From assembly GCF_020523795.1 (NCBI RefSeq), contig NZ_JAJALI010000002.1:369690-433689 (forward strand): a DNA stretch of 64,000 nucleotides, read 5' to 3'. The number at the start of each line of letters is the position of its first letter. The stretch's first letter is position 1. This document shows positions 37,940-50,847 of this stretch, in pieces. Position numbers and translations under genes: made by a program. This DNA is from Ancylobacter sp. Lp-2 (GTDB lineage Bacteria; Pseudomonadota; Alphaproteobacteria; Rhizobiales; Xanthobacteraceae). A model generated the notes under the pieces. That model did not search any database and was not told the origin of the DNA. It worked only from the letters and a program-made list of their open reading frames with translations.

Positions 37940-40621
37940 TCACATCTGCGGGCCGGCCGGCGGCAGTTCGCCCGCCGAACGGTTGACCGTCACGCCCACC
38001 GGCAGCGGCTGAGCGGCGCGGCCCGGCAGCAAGGCGGCGGCGCGAGAGCGCAGCGCCGTCCAGGTGGCGAACTCGTTGTACTTCGAGCCTTCCAGCCAGC
38101 CGATGAAGGCGGCGGCGAGGAAGGGCAGCGCCTGGATCGCCAGGGCAAGGGCGAACAGGTCGACCTCCACCACCGCGTGCCAGTTGGTCATGCGCAGGGC
38201 GATGGCGCTGAGCAGCAGCCCGCCGCCGATCACCGCCTCGGGCAGCGCCGGGAAGGCGCGGGCGGCGCCGGACAGCCAGGAGCCCTTGGCGGTGCGGGCG
38301 AAGGCAAGGTCCTTGTAGCGGAACCCGTCATAAACCGCCTTGGCCACGGTGAACTGCACCGCCATCGCCGCGAAGGCCGCGCCGATCATGCGCAGCGGCG
38401 TGGTGGCCACCCGCAGCCGGTAGAGGGCGCAGAAATGCAGCACATAGATGCCGAAGCAGAACACGATCGGGATGGTCAGGATCCGCTGCGGCACGGCGAT
38501 GCCGAGGCCGAGCACCACCGGCGCCCACAGCAGCGACAGCACCGCGACCAGCGCGCCGATGCTCTCGGCGCCGAGCCAGCTCACCCAGCCGATCGAGAAC
38601 TCGCGACGCTGCGCCGTGGTCAGGCGGGTCCCGCCATTGGGCAGCATGCGGCGCCAGTGCTTCTTGATGATCTGCATGCCGCCATAGGCCCAGCGGTGGC
38701 GCTGCTTCTTGAACGAGGCGAAGTCGTCCGGCAGCAGGCCCCAGCCATAGCGCACGCTGGTGTAGTGGCTCTTCCAGCCGCGCTCGACGATGGACAGGCC
38801 GAGATCGGTGTCCTCGCAGATCGTGTCGCTCGACCAGTCGCCGGCTTCCACCATGGCGGCGCGACGGATCAGGCACATGGTGCCGTGCACCACGATGGCG
38901 TCGTGCTCGTTGCGCTGGACCATGCCGATGTCGAAGAAGCCGGCATATTCGGTGTTCATCGCCTCGTTCAGCAGGCTGCGACGGGCGTCGCGATGGTCCT
39001 GCGGCGCCTGAACGATGCCTACCGTCGGGTCCTCGAAGGTCGGCACGAGGTCGCGCAGCCAGTTGGGCGAGACCACGTAGTCGGCGTCGATCACGCCGAT
39101 GATCTCGGCGTCCGGCGCGGTCTGCTCCATGGCCACGCGCAGCGCGCCGGCCTTGAAGCCCGCGACCTTGGGCAGGTTGATGAACTTGAAGCGGTCGCCG
39201 AGCTGCTGGCAATAGGCCTCGATCGGCTCCCAGAAGGCCGGGTCGGGCGTATTGTTGATGATGACGAGGCATTCGTAGTTCGGCCAGTCGAGCCGCGCGA
39301 TGCCGTCGAGCGTCTGCTTCAGCATCTCCGGCGGCTCTTTATAGGCCGGGATGTGGATCGACACCTTGGGCGTGCGGGCCGGCATCGGGCCGTTGGCGTT
39401 CTCGATCAGCCGGCGCGGGCGGCGGCCAAAGGCGATGGTCGCCAGTTCCTCGACCCGGTAGAGCATGACGATGACCAGCGGCACCAGCAGCACGATCGAG
39501 ACCACGAAGGTGATCTTGTTGCCGCCGATCACATAATGCGTCAGCCAGTGGTCGGTGACGGTCGCGATCCAGGCGCCGACCAGATTGGCGGCACCGGCCA
39601 TCACCGCCGCCTGGGTGAAGGTCAGGCGGGCGAAGCGGAACAGCGGCAGCGAGAAGGCGATGCCGAACAGCAGCGCGATGGCGGCAGTGGCGCTGTAGGT
39701 CGAGGGGGTGATCGGGCCGGAGAGCGGGAACTTCAGATGCCGGTCGGCATCGAGCATGCCCCAGTACTGGCCGACCGAGCCCTCGAAGCTCTTCCACGGC
39801 GCGTCGAAGGCCTCGATGAGGTTGTAGTCGATGCCGAGCGCGTCGGCGCGGGCGGCGAAGTCGCGGATCACCCGCGCCTGGATCAGCTCGCCGGGCACGG
39901 CGGCATCGCGGTTGTAGCCGGCGCTCGGCCAGCCGAACTCGGCGATGACGATACGCTTGCCGGGATAGGCGGCGCGCAGGCGGTTGTAGATGTTGATGGT
40001 ACGGTCGACGACCTGATCGGCCGGCACGCCTTCCCAATAGGGCAGGATGTGCGCGGCGATGTAGTCGACGGCAGAGACGAGCTCGGGATGATCGAGCCAG
40101 ACGTCCCAGGTTTCACCGGTGGTGACGGGTACGTTCACCTCGCGCTTCACGCGGCGGATGGTGTCGATCAGCTGCTCGGGGGTGCGCTCGGCGCGCAGGA
40201 TCGACTCGTTGCCGACCACGATGCCGACGACGTTCGAGTTCTTCTTCGCCGCCTCGACGGCGTTGGCGATCTCGCGGGCGTTGCGGTCCTCGTTATTGTC
40301 GAGCCACGCGCCGACGGTCGTCTTCAGCCCCTTCTCGTTGGCGAGGCGGGCGACGTTCTCCAGGCCACCGGTGGAGGCGTAGGTACGCACCGCCTTGGTG
40401 TAGGGCGCCACCGCTTCCACGTCGGAGCGGATCTGGGCCTCTGTGGTGGGTTGCCCCTTGTCCGGGTTCGCATCGCGACCATACGGCGCGAAGGACATGC
40501 TGGCCAAACGGTCGGGGATCGCCGGGGCGGTCGCCTCCGAACGCATCGCGAGCCACATGAAGGCATGCACGGACGTGACTACCGCAATCGCAGCGGCAGC
40601 GACACGAACAGCGGGACGCAT
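37940..40621 (-). CDS. ndvB: GH17-GT2 fusion beta-1,3-glucan synthase (NdvB-like, Bradyrhizobium type)
   Basis: An 893-residue inner-membrane protein. Residues about 35-310 form a glycoside hydrolase 17 domain facing the periplasm, with acid Glu139 (VVGNES) and nucleophile Glu228 (IAEFGWPSAG). Three or four helices follow, then a processive family 2 glycosyltransferase (PKVSIHIPAYKEP, IGVIDADYV, HGTMCLIRR, TICEDTDLG, KKQRHRWAYGG) and C-terminal helices. This layout is that of Bradyrhizobium NdvB, which makes beta-1,3;1,6 cyclic glucans from UDP-glucose; the GH17 part is thought to act as a transglycosylase. The small secreted protein upstream on the same strand and the divergent ndvC-like gene complete the locus. 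Not the Agrobacterium ChvB type, despite the shared name. Exact product is inference. Confidence 0.85.
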   Translation of the reverse strand: MRPAVRVAAAAIAVVTSVHAFMWLAMRSEATAPAIPDRLASMSFAPYGRDANPDKGQPTTEAQIRSDVEAVAPYTKAVRTYASTGGLENVARLANEKGLKTTVGAWLDNNEDRNAREIANAVEAAKKNSNVVGIVVGNESILRAERTPEQLIDTIRRVKREVNVPVTTGETWDVWLDHPELVSAVDYIAAHILPYWEGVPADQVVDRTINIYNRLRAAYPGKRIVIAEFGWPSAGYNRDAAVPGELIQARVIRDFAARADALGIDYNLIEAFDAPWKSFEGSVGQYWGMLDADRHLKFPLSGPITPSTYSATAAIALLFGIAFSLPLFRFARLTFTQAAVMAGAANLVGAWIATVTDHWLTHYVIGGNKITFVVSIVLLVPLVIVMLYRVEELATIAFGRRPRRLIENANGPMPARTPKVSIHIPAYKEPPEMLKQTLDGIARLDWPNYECLVIINNTPDPAFWEPIEAYCQQLGDRFKFINLPKVAGFKAGALRVAMEQTAPDAEIIGVIDADYVVSPNWLRDLVPTFEDPTVGIVQAPQDHRDARRSLLNEAMNTEYAGFFDIGMVQRNEHDAIVVHGTMCLIRRAAMVEAGDWSSDTICEDTDLGLSIVERGWKSHYTSVRYGWGLLPDDFASFKKQRHRWAYGGMQIIKKHWRRMLPNGGTRLTTAQRREFSIGWVSWLGAESIGALVAVLSLLWAPVVLGLGIAVPQRILTIPIVFCFGIYVLHFCALYRLRVATTPLRMIGAAFAAMAVQFTVAKAVYDGFRYKDLAFARTAKGSWLSGAARAFPALPEAVIGGGLLLSAIALRMTNWHAVVEVDLFALALAIQALPFLAAAFIGWLEGSKYNEFATWTALRSRAAALLPGRAAQPLPVGVTVNRSAGELPPAGPQM

Positions 40622-40836
40622 GGACTAACCACCAGCTTTGGAGAGGTATTGGGGCGATATATAATTCAATTCTAACGCTTTTGCAGCATCCGCATGCCTG
40701 CATCGCAAAAAATGCGATTCGCGCCTGCGGCTTGCTCCAAACACGCCAACGGAAAGATGGTTCCCGTCTGTGGCGGCGGCGTGTCGCGGCTGGGGCCGCG
40801 TGATGAATTCATTTGGGTAAAATCAGCTGTCCCAAA

Positions 40837-41313
40837 TCACTGCGCGGCCGGTGCCGCCGCAGGCGCCGACGGCGCCGCCGGGGTCGAGTCCGGGTTCACC
40901 CAGCAGGCGTGGACGCGCTCGGAGAGACGCTCCTGCGCCTTGGGGTCGATGTTGCCCTGCCGCACGAGGCAGCGGAAGGCGATCTTCAGGTGCTCGGTAG
41001 GGCAGCCGAAGCGCTCATAGAGCTCCATGTGACGCTTGGCGGTGTCGACATCGTCGCGCCACAACAGCAGGGCGATGCGCCGGCCGCTCCACACGCATTC
41101 CGGCAGGCCGGCATTGCCGGGCAGCTTGGCCGCCTCGTTGTATTCCTCAATCGACCGGCGCTGGGCCTCCTTGGCCTGCTCTTCCGGGGATTGCTGTTCG
41201 GCCGGCTTCTGCTCGGACGCGCTGTTCTGCGCGAACGCCGGAGCGGTGACGGCAGCCGTGAGAAGAAGGCCGCCGAACAGGGCGGCGGTGAGGAGGCGTA
41301 CGGAGCACAACAT
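40837..41313 (-). CDS. Secreted protein of the beta-glucan locus
   Basis: A 158-residue protein with a signal peptide (LLTAALFGGLLLTAAVTAPAFA) and a Glu/Gln/Lys-rich stretch. The folded part begins near residue 65 (GLPECVWSGRRIALLLWRDDV, TAKRHMELYERFGCP, RVHACWVNP) and has four cysteines that could pair in the periplasm. The helical repeats recall TPR-like folds. Homologues beside ndvB-type genes are labelled beta-1-3, beta-1-6-glucan biosynthesis proteins, from memory; a scaffold or export role is inferred. The ATG at 41313 gives a normal signal peptide; a GTG 16 codons upstream is in frame. It lies 215 bases before the ndvB-like gene. Confidence 0.6.
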   Translation of the reverse strand: MLCSVRLLTAALFGGLLLTAAVTAPAFAQNSASEQKPAEQQSPEEQAKEAQRRSIEEYNEAAKLPGNAGLPECVWSGRRIALLLWRDDVDTAKRHMELYERFGCPTEHLKIAFRCLVRQGNIDPKAQERLSERVHACWVNPDSTPAAPSAPAAAPAAQ

Positions 41314-41651
41314 GGAGAAGTTCGTCACACGCGAGAGGAAACCGGACAGGCTCGAAGACACTAGGTGAAGCTGCCGAATTTGTCAGCATCGCGGCGTCGT
41401 TGCTGCCTTGTTGTGCGTAAATGTACTCACCGGACAATTAAACCCCGCGCGGCGCCTCCCCATACCGCCGCGATGTCGCACTGCCGCATGGGCCGATGTC
41501 GCGCCGTTGCGCGGGGCCCGGCCATATCGACGCCGCGATTTGCCGTCCTGCTGCCTCCCGCCTTATGCCGCCCTGTGCCCCCTTGCGCTCACCATGTTGC
41601 GCGGCTACCCCAGCCGGTGCCGCATCCTAGATCCCGCTGGAGACGTCCCGC
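41314..41651. other. Divergent promoter region of the glucan locus
   Basis: A 338-base interval between the secreted-protein gene (minus) and the ndvC-like gene (plus). It must hold both promoters. An AT-richer patch near 41410-41450 is the likeliest place, but no -35/-10 pair stands out. I see no RNA gene, repeat or convincing small ORF. Confidence 0.35.
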
Positions 41652-43259
41652 ATGCGCTTCGCCCTTCCGCTCGCCGCCGTCGTCTGCGCGGTGATCGTTG
41701 CCGTCTGGGCCTGGCTCGGCCAGCCGGTGCCCATGCCGGCCACGCCGCTGGCGGCGGGGGAGAAGATGCCCTGCGTGTCCTACGCGCCGTTCCGGCCCGG
41801 CCAGTCGCCCTTCGTCGAGGGGCTGGTCATCCCGCCCGAGCAGATCGACGACGATTTCGCCCGGCTGGCGAAGATCACCCATTGCGTGCGCACCTATTCC
41901 ACCGAGATGGGGCTGGACGTGGTGCCGGCGATGGCGCGCAAGCACGGGCTGAAGGTGCTGCAGGGCATCTGGATCGGCCGCAACGAGGAGAAGAACCGCG
42001 TCGAGATCGACGCGGCGGTCAAGGCGGCGCAGGAGAATCCCGACGTCATCGACGCCATCATCGTCGGCAACGAGGTGCTGCTGCGTGGGGAGCAGTCGCC
42101 CACCGGCATGGCGGCGCTGATCCGCGAGGTGAAGTCGAAGGTGCCGGTGCCCGTCACCTATGCCGATGTCTGGGAGTTCTGGGAGCGCAACCGCGACCTC
42201 GCGCAATATGTCGACTTCGTCACCGTGCACATCCTGCCGTTCTGGGAGGATGTGCCGGTCGCCGCCGACAAGTCGGCCGCGCATATCGGCGAGATCCGCG
42301 AGCATGTCGGCAAGGTGTTCGCCGGCAAGGACATCCTGATCGGCGAGACCGGCTGGCCGAGCGAGGGGCGCATGCGCGAGGGCGCGCTGCCGTCGCCCTC
42401 CAACCAGGCGATGGTGATCCAGGAGTTGCTGGCGCTCGCCAAGGACAAGGGCTACCGCATCAACGTCATCGAGGCCTTCGACCAGCCGTGGAAGCGCGCT
42501 TCCGAGGGCACGGTCGGCGGCCATTGGGGCTTCCTCGACGCCTATACGCGCGACTTCAAGTTCGGCTGGGGCGAGGCGGTGTCCGATCATCCCTACTGGC
42601 TGCGCCAGGCGCTCATCGGCGTGTTGCTGGCGCTGGGCGTGTTCGCCGCCGGCGCCTTCGGTGGCCGCGCCGGGAACATGGACACCCGCCGCTGGCTGGC
42701 GGTGTCCGGCATCGGGCTGTTCGCCGGGCTGACCATCGGCCGCGCCTTCGTCTCGGTGCCGGTCGAGAGCCTCGGCGCCGGCGGCTGGATCCGCGGCGGC
42801 TCCATCCTCGCTCTGGCGGTCCTCGTCCCGCTCGCCGCCGCCTTCGCGGTCGGCCGGCAGGCGAGGGCGGCGGCGCTGACCCAGGCGCTGGACGGCGTGT
42901 CCCGCCGCGCCGCCGCGCCGGTGGAGCGGGTGATGGCGATCCTGCTCGCCGCCTCGGTGGTGGTGATCGCCCATGTGGCGCTCGGGCTGGTGTTCGACCC
43001 GCGCTACAAGGACTTCCAGTTCGCCGGCCTCACGCCGGTCATCATGGCCTTCGCCTTCTACGCGCTGACGGCGGCGCCGCGCGTCACCGCCGAGGCCTCG
43101 GCGGCAGAGAAGATCACCGCGGCGATCTTCCTCGGCAGCGGCCTCTACATCGTCTTCAACGAGACGCTGGCCAACTGGCAGGGCCTATGGACCGGCGTGC
43201 TCCTGGTGGTGATGGCGCTCAGCCTCTGGCGCCTTGCCACGGCCGCGCAAACGAGATGA
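41652..43259 (+). CDS. ndvC: GH17-domain membrane protein of beta-glucan synthesis (NdvC-like)
   Basis: A 535-residue protein. An N-terminal membrane anchor is followed by a GH17 domain (about 38-330) with acid Glu141 (IIVGNEVLL) and nucleophile Glu232 (LIGETGWPSEG), then about eight membrane helices to the C terminus. It aligns by eye with the GH17 domain of the NdvB-like protein (SYAPFRPGQSP, HILPFWEDVP, VIEAFDQPWKRASEGTVGGHWG) but lacks a glycosyltransferase. Bradyrhizobium NdvC, of this size and layout, is needed for the beta-1,6 linkages of the cyclic glucan. The last 41 bases overlap the convergent small membrane-protein gene. Confidence 0.82.
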   Translation: MRFALPLAAVVCAVIVAVWAWLGQPVPMPATPLAAGEKMPCVSYAPFRPGQSPFVEGLVIPPEQIDDDFARLAKITHCVRTYSTEMGLDVVPAMARKHGLKVLQGIWIGRNEEKNRVEIDAAVKAAQENPDVIDAIIVGNEVLLRGEQSPTGMAALIREVKSKVPVPVTYADVWEFWERNRDLAQYVDFVTVHILPFWEDVPVAADKSAAHIGEIREHVGKVFAGKDILIGETGWPSEGRMREGALPSPSNQAMVIQELLALAKDKGYRINVIEAFDQPWKRASEGTVGGHWGFLDAYTRDFKFGWGEAVSDHPYWLRQALIGVLLALGVFAAGAFGGRAGNMDTRRWLAVSGIGLFAGLTIGRAFVSVPVESLGAGGWIRGGSILALAVLVPLAAAFAVGRQARAAALTQALDGVSRRAAAPVERVMAILLAASVVVIAHVALGLVFDPRYKDFQFAGLTPVIMAFAFYALTAAPRVTAEASAAEKITAAIFLGSGLYIVFNETLANWQGLWTGVLLVVMALSLWRLATAAQTR

Positions 43260-43599
43260 GCAGCAGGCCGGCCGCCACGCTGGCCAGGTTGTTGTTGTAC
43301 ATCACCAGCCCGACGCCGGTGGCCATGGCGGCGATGGTGAACATCGGCACGGACGGCCGGATCAGTTGCACCAGCGACGTCGCCAGCGCGGCGATGCCGA
43401 AGGTGGAATAGCCGAACAGCTCGATCACCGTCCGCCGCACCGTGCAGGTGCCGGTTTCGACGCCGAGGCAGGCCAGCCCGACCGCCGACTGCTCGACCAG
43501 CGCGTAGCGCATGTAGATCGCCCAGCCGAGCGCGAAGCCGCCGAGCACCAGGATGACGTTCCAGGCGCGGGCACCCGGCAGGAAGTTGCGCTGGCTCAT
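43219..43599 (-). CDS. Small membrane protein of unknown function
   Basis: A 126-residue protein with about four hydrophobic helices ([67 protein letters not shown]) and two cysteines in the first loop ([14 protein letters not shown]). GAGGAG lies eight bases before the ATG at 43599. It is convergent with and overlaps the ndvC-like gene by 41 bases, and divergent from glmU. I do not recognise the family. Confidence 0.55.
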   Translation of the reverse strand: MSQRNFLPGARAWNVILVLGGFALGWAIYMRYALVEQSAVGLACLGVETGTCTVRRTVIELFGYSTFGIAALATSLVQLIRPSVPMFTIAAMATGVGLVMYNNNLASVAAGLLLISFARPWQGARG

Positions 43600-43757
43600 G
43601 GTCGGCTCCTCACATCGGCGTGTCGCAGAGACCCCTTGGATGCCACGGCCGGCGCCGCCATTCAACGGCCGGAATTTCCCAGTCTTTCCGGCGGCGTCTT
43701 TCCGGCAGCCTCCGCGCTGCGGTAAACACGGGCGCCCGCCCTCTCGGAGAAATGCGC

Positions 43758-45113
43758 ATGCGCCGCCTGCTCGTCATCGTCCTCGCCGCCGGAGAAGGCA
43801 CGCGCATGAAGTCGGCGCTGCCGAAGGTCATGCACAAGGTCGCCGGGCGCAGCATGGTCGGCCATGTTCTGGAGACCGCCAGGGCGGCCGGCGCCGCCGA
43901 GATCGCCGTGGTCATCGGCCCCGATCACGATCAGGTGGCGGCCGAGGCGCGCCGTCTGGCGCCGGAGGCGAGCGTCTTCGTGCAGAGCGAGCGGCTCGGC
44001 ACCGCCCATGCCGTGCTCGCCGCCCGCGAGGCGCTGGAGCGCGGCTATGACGATATCCTCGTCATGTATGGCGACACGCCGCTGGTTCGGCCGCAGACGC
44101 TCGAGGCGCTGCGCGCGCCGCTGGCCGAGGGCGCCGGCCTCGCGGTACTCGGCTTCCGCCCCGCCGACCCCGCCGGCTATGGCCGCCTGATCACCCAAGG
44201 CGACGACCTCGTCGCCATCCGCGAGGAGAAGGACGCCAGCGCGGCGGAGAAGACCATCGGCCTGTGCAATGCCGGGCTGATGGCGCTCGACGGCGCGCTG
44301 GCGCTGGATGTGCTGTCGGGCATCGGCAATGCCAACGCCAAGGGCGAGTACTACCTCACCGACGCGGTGGAATCGGTGATCGCCCGTGGCCGTCCGGCGG
44401 CGGTGTGGGTGGCGGAAGCCGGCGAGGTCGCCGGCGTCAACACCCGCGCCCAGCTCGCCGAGGCCGAGGCGGTGATCCAGCAGCGGCTGCGCCGCGCGGC
44501 GATGGAGGGCGGCGCCACCCTCATCGCCCCGGAAACCGTGTTCTTCAGCGCCGACACCACGCTCGGCCGCGATGTCGTCGTGGAGCCCAACGTGGTGTTC
44601 GGCCCCGGCGTCGCGGTGGCCGACGGCGTCGTCATCCGCGCCTTCAGCCATCTCGAGGGCGCGACGCTGGCCACCGGCGTCTCCGCCGGTCCTTTCGCGC
44701 GCCTGCGCCCCGGCGCCGCGCTGGGGGAGGGGGTGCATATCGGCAATTTCGTCGAGATCAAGAACGCCGACCTCGCACCGGGGGTGAAGGTCAACCACCT
44801 GTCCTATGTCGGCGATTCCACCGTCGGCGAGGGCACTAATATCGGCGCCGGCTCCATCACCTGCAATTATGACGGCTTCAACAAGCACCGCACGGTGATC
44901 GGCGCCAACGCCTTCATAGGCACCAACAGCCTGATGGTGGCTCCCGTGACCATCGGCGACGGCGCCTATGTCGGCACCGGCTCGGTCATCACCGACGACG
45001 TGCCGGCCGATGCGCTCGCCATCGGCCGGGCCCGGCAGGTCAACAAGCCCGGCCTCGCCACGCGTCTGCGTGAGCGTCTTCAGGCGATCCGGAAAGCCAC
45101 CCCGCAGAGCTGA
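43758..45113 (+). CDS. glmU: Bifunctional UDP-GlcNAc pyrophosphorylase / glucosamine-1-P acetyltransferase
   Basis: A 451-residue enzyme making UDP-N-acetylglucosamine in two steps. The N-terminal nucleotidyltransferase has [23 protein letters not shown] and GEYYLTDAV. The C-terminal left-handed beta helix has [31 protein letters not shown] and NYDG. Two ATGs lie six bases apart; the second (43758) is better spaced from GGAG. It precedes glmS by 100 bases on the same strand, which together supply the precursor of peptidoglycan and lipid A. Confidence 0.96.
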   Translation: MRRLLVIVLAAGEGTRMKSALPKVMHKVAGRSMVGHVLETARAAGAAEIAVVIGPDHDQVAAEARRLAPEASVFVQSERLGTAHAVLAAREALERGYDDILVMYGDTPLVRPQTLEALRAPLAEGAGLAVLGFRPADPAGYGRLITQGDDLVAIREEKDASAAEKTIGLCNAGLMALDGALALDVLSGIGNANAKGEYYLTDAVESVIARGRPAAVWVAEAGEVAGVNTRAQLAEAEAVIQQRLRRAAMEGGATLIAPETVFFSADTTLGRDVVVEPNVVFGPGVAVADGVVIRAFSHLEGATLATGVSAGPFARLRPGAALGEGVHIGNFVEIKNADLAPGVKVNHLSYVGDSTVGEGTNIGAGSITCNYDGFNKHRTVIGANAFIGTNSLMVAPVTIGDGAYVGTGSVITDDVPADALAIGRARQVNKPGLATRLRERLQAIRKATPQS

Positions 45114-45213
45114 GATAAGAATCGTTATCCGAATTGATTTTTGCAGTGCGGTGACACCCGGTTAAACCCGTGCCGGTAAGTTCCTGTGCTGGTTCGCGCG
45201 AAAGGTCTGCGCC

Positions 45214-47040
<1,827 letters not shown>

Positions 47041-47077
47041 CCGTCGTGGCGGGCTCGCCCTGCCGCCGCCGATCGTC

Positions 47078-48181
47078 TCAGAAGTTCGGCTTCTGCAGCA
47101 TGACGCGCAGTATGTCGCGCAGGTAGCGGCGCGGCTGGCGCCAGGGCGAGCGCCGCCCGATGGAGATGAAGGAGACCGAAGCCGGAAGCCGAACCGGTTC
47201 GGCCTCCGGCTCGGGCTCAGGCGGGAGAGCCGGCGAGGTCTCGGTCTCCACCGGCTTTGCGATCTGCTCCAGCAACCGGGCTGCCTCGCTGCGCGGCGCC
47301 GGCAGGTGATCCAGCGGATGCACGCCGGCGGGATCGCGCGCCAGTTGCTCCATCACGTCGCGATAGCGGGCGAGCTCGCGCTCCGGCGGCGACGGCTTGG
47401 TGGCGAATTCGAGCGGCAGCATCGCCGCGCAATCCGGCCCGAGGCCGATCGCGGCGGCGCAGTAATTCACCGTGCAGCGTTTAGCGAGGGATTCGCGATA
47501 ATCGGACACGTCGGTGCGGTTGGCGTACCAGCCGTTCTGGCCGTGCACCCGATAACGGACACTGTTCGTCGGCAAATAATATTTGCGGGCGCCATAGACG
47601 CTCGACGCCATCACCAGGCAGCCATCGGCGCACATGCGCCACATGCGGATGAACGGCTCGGGGAACTCGGTGCAGCGCCGCGCCCAATAGAGCCGCATCG
47701 ACAGTGCCGATGTCGACGCCCCATACCAGGCGCCGGTGAGATAGGTCATCACCACCGTATGGCCGAGATCTTCCTCATCGGAGGCGAAGGCCTCGACCTC
47801 GTTCGACAGCCCGAACCGCTGCAGGTCGGAAAACACGAAATCGACGTCGGGGCGGGCATCATAAAGTGCGCCCAGCCGGGCGAGGTAGCCGGGCTCCCAC
47901 AGGTCGTCGGCGTCGAGGAAGCACACCACGTCGGCCTCCGCCCGCGCCGCGCCGTTGGCGAAGCCGGCAAGCTGGCCGCGATTGGGCGAGAAGACCAGCT
48001 CGACGCGCGGATCGTCGCCATGCGCCTGCCTCAGCCGCGCCGCCGAATCGTCGGTGGAGCCGTCGTCGATGACGATCACCCGCTCCGGCAGGCGAGTCTG
48101 CGCCAGCGCGCTGGCGACCGCCTCCAGGACGAAGCGGCCATAATTGTAATTGGTGATCACCACCGCGAAGGTTGTCGGCAC
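47078..48181 (-). CDS. Family 2 glycosyltransferase
   Basis: A 367-residue cytosolic GT-A enzyme. The first 230 residues show ITNYNYGRFVLEAV, VIVIDDGSTDDSA, RGQLAGFANGAARA and the metal-binding DxD as CFLDADDLWEPGY. The C-terminal 130 residues are not conserved and carry a Pro/Glu-rich linker. Sugar donor and acceptor are unknown. It is convergent with glmS; no other capsule or LPS genes adjoin it. Confidence 0.82.
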   Translation of the reverse strand: MPTTFAVVITNYNYGRFVLEAVASALAQTRLPERVIVIDDGSTDDSAARLRQAHGDDPRVELVFSPNRGQLAGFANGAARAEADVVCFLDADDLWEPGYLARLGALYDARPDVDFVFSDLQRFGLSNEVEAFASDEEDLGHTVVMTYLTGAWYGASTSALSMRLYWARRCTEFPEPFIRMWRMCADGCLVMASSVYGARKYYLPTNSVRYRVHGQNGWYANRTDVSDYRESLAKRCTVNYCAAAIGLGPDCAAMLPLEFATKPSPPERELARYRDVMEQLARDPAGVHPLDHLPAPRSEAARLLEQIAKPVETETSPALPPEPEPEAEPVRLPASVSFISIGRRSPWRQPRRYLRDILRVMLQKPNF

Positions 48182-48299
48182 GGAGCGCTCCCTTCATTCC
48201 GGCCGGCGGCCGCTCCGTGAGGACGCCGAACCATCCGGACCGCCGCCCATGCTGTCAAGCCGGGGCGGGCGAGGGGGGCATGGCAGGCGGGGTGGGGAG

Positions 48300-50176
<1,877 letters not shown>

Positions 50177-50207
50177 GCCCTTTTCGCCGTTTCTTGACGA
50201 CACAGTT

Positions 50208-50244
50208 AACGGAGCCTCAACCGGATACGGTTAGGCTCCGTTTT
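50208..50244 (+). terminator. Terminator after eno, abutting the ftsB start
   Basis: AACGGAGCCT / AGGCTCCGTT encloses an inner AACC/GGTT stem and ends in TTTT. The T-run stops one base before the ATG of the next gene, so the hairpin also covers the place where a ribosome site would be. Confidence 0.85.
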
Positions 50245-50245
50245 C

Positions 50246-50581
50246 ATGATAGCACGCACCCGCTGGCGCTCGATTCTCCAAACCGTCACGCTGCATCTCG
50301 GCGCGGCATCGCTCATCGGCTACTTCGCCTTCCAGGGCTATAACGGCCAATACGGACTGGTGGCGCGGCGGCATTTCGAAGAGCAGATGCAGACGCTGAC
50401 GCAGGAACGCGATGCCTTGCGCACCCAGCGCGAGGCCATCGAGTCCAAGGTCCGGCTCCTGTCGCCGGATCTCGTCGATGCCGACATGCTCGACGAGCAG
50501 GCGAGGTCGCTCCTGAACCTCGTCCACCCCAAGGACCTCGTGCTGCTCCGCCCGCACGTCGCGACGACAGCCACGCAATAG
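50246..50581 (+). CDS. ftsB: Septum formation protein FtsB/DivIC
   Basis: A 111-residue bitopic division protein. One membrane helix (TLHLGAASLIGYFAFQGY) is followed by a periplasmic coiled coil (RRHFEEQMQTLTQERDALRTQREAIESKV). This is the FtsB/DivIC layout, here in the usual alphaproteobacterial place between eno and pdhA. FtsB binds FtsL and FtsQ in the divisome. There is no free ribosome site: the eno terminator ends at the start codon, so translation may be leaderless or need the hairpin to open. Confidence 0.85.
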   Translation: MIARTRWRSILQTVTLHLGAASLIGYFAFQGYNGQYGLVARRHFEEQMQTLTQERDALRTQREAIESKVRLLSPDLVDADMLDEQARSLLNLVHPKDLVLLRPHVATTATQ

Positions 50582-50677
50582 CGACATTATTCCGTTCGAC
50601 TATCGGCGAGGCGCCTTTTGGCGCCCGCTGGCGTGTGCGCCTGGTATATCAGCGGGAAACCGATAGATCGCAAGAAC

Positions 50678-50696
50678 TTAACTTTATTTAAGTTAA
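50678..50696. promoter_or_regulatory. AT-rich dyad in the pdh promoter region
   Basis: TTAACTT-TATTT-AAGTTAA is a perfect 7-base dyad, conspicuous for its AT content in this GC-rich DNA. It lies 152-170 bases before pdhA. It may be a regulator site or the UP part of a promoter. Confidence 0.4.
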
Positions 50697-50752
50697 ATCA
50701 CACATTTAACCGAATAACAGTTCAGGCACAGAAACCCTTGCGCTGGCAACAT

Positions 50753-50790
50753 GTTGTGCGCCGCAGCATTGCGTTGTGCGCGTAGCATTG
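50753..50790. repeat. Tandem 18-19-base repeats upstream of pdhA
   Basis: GTTGTGCGCCGCAGCATTG and GTTGTGCGCGTAGCATTG start 20 bases apart, two helical turns, ending 57 bases before pdhA. They could bind two dimers of a regulator side by side. A third, partial match (GTGCGCAAC) follows at 50791-50799. Confidence 0.5.
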
Positions 50791-50847
50791 GTGCGCAACT
50801 TGCGCTAAGACACTGGCAAAATCCGCTAACGAGCTAGGGATGCGCCT

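Noticed and set aside
37658-40675. A 1005-codon open frame opposite the GH17-GT2 gene
   Set aside because: Low-complexity Arg/His/Asp translation without motifs; the opposite strand encodes a clear enzyme.
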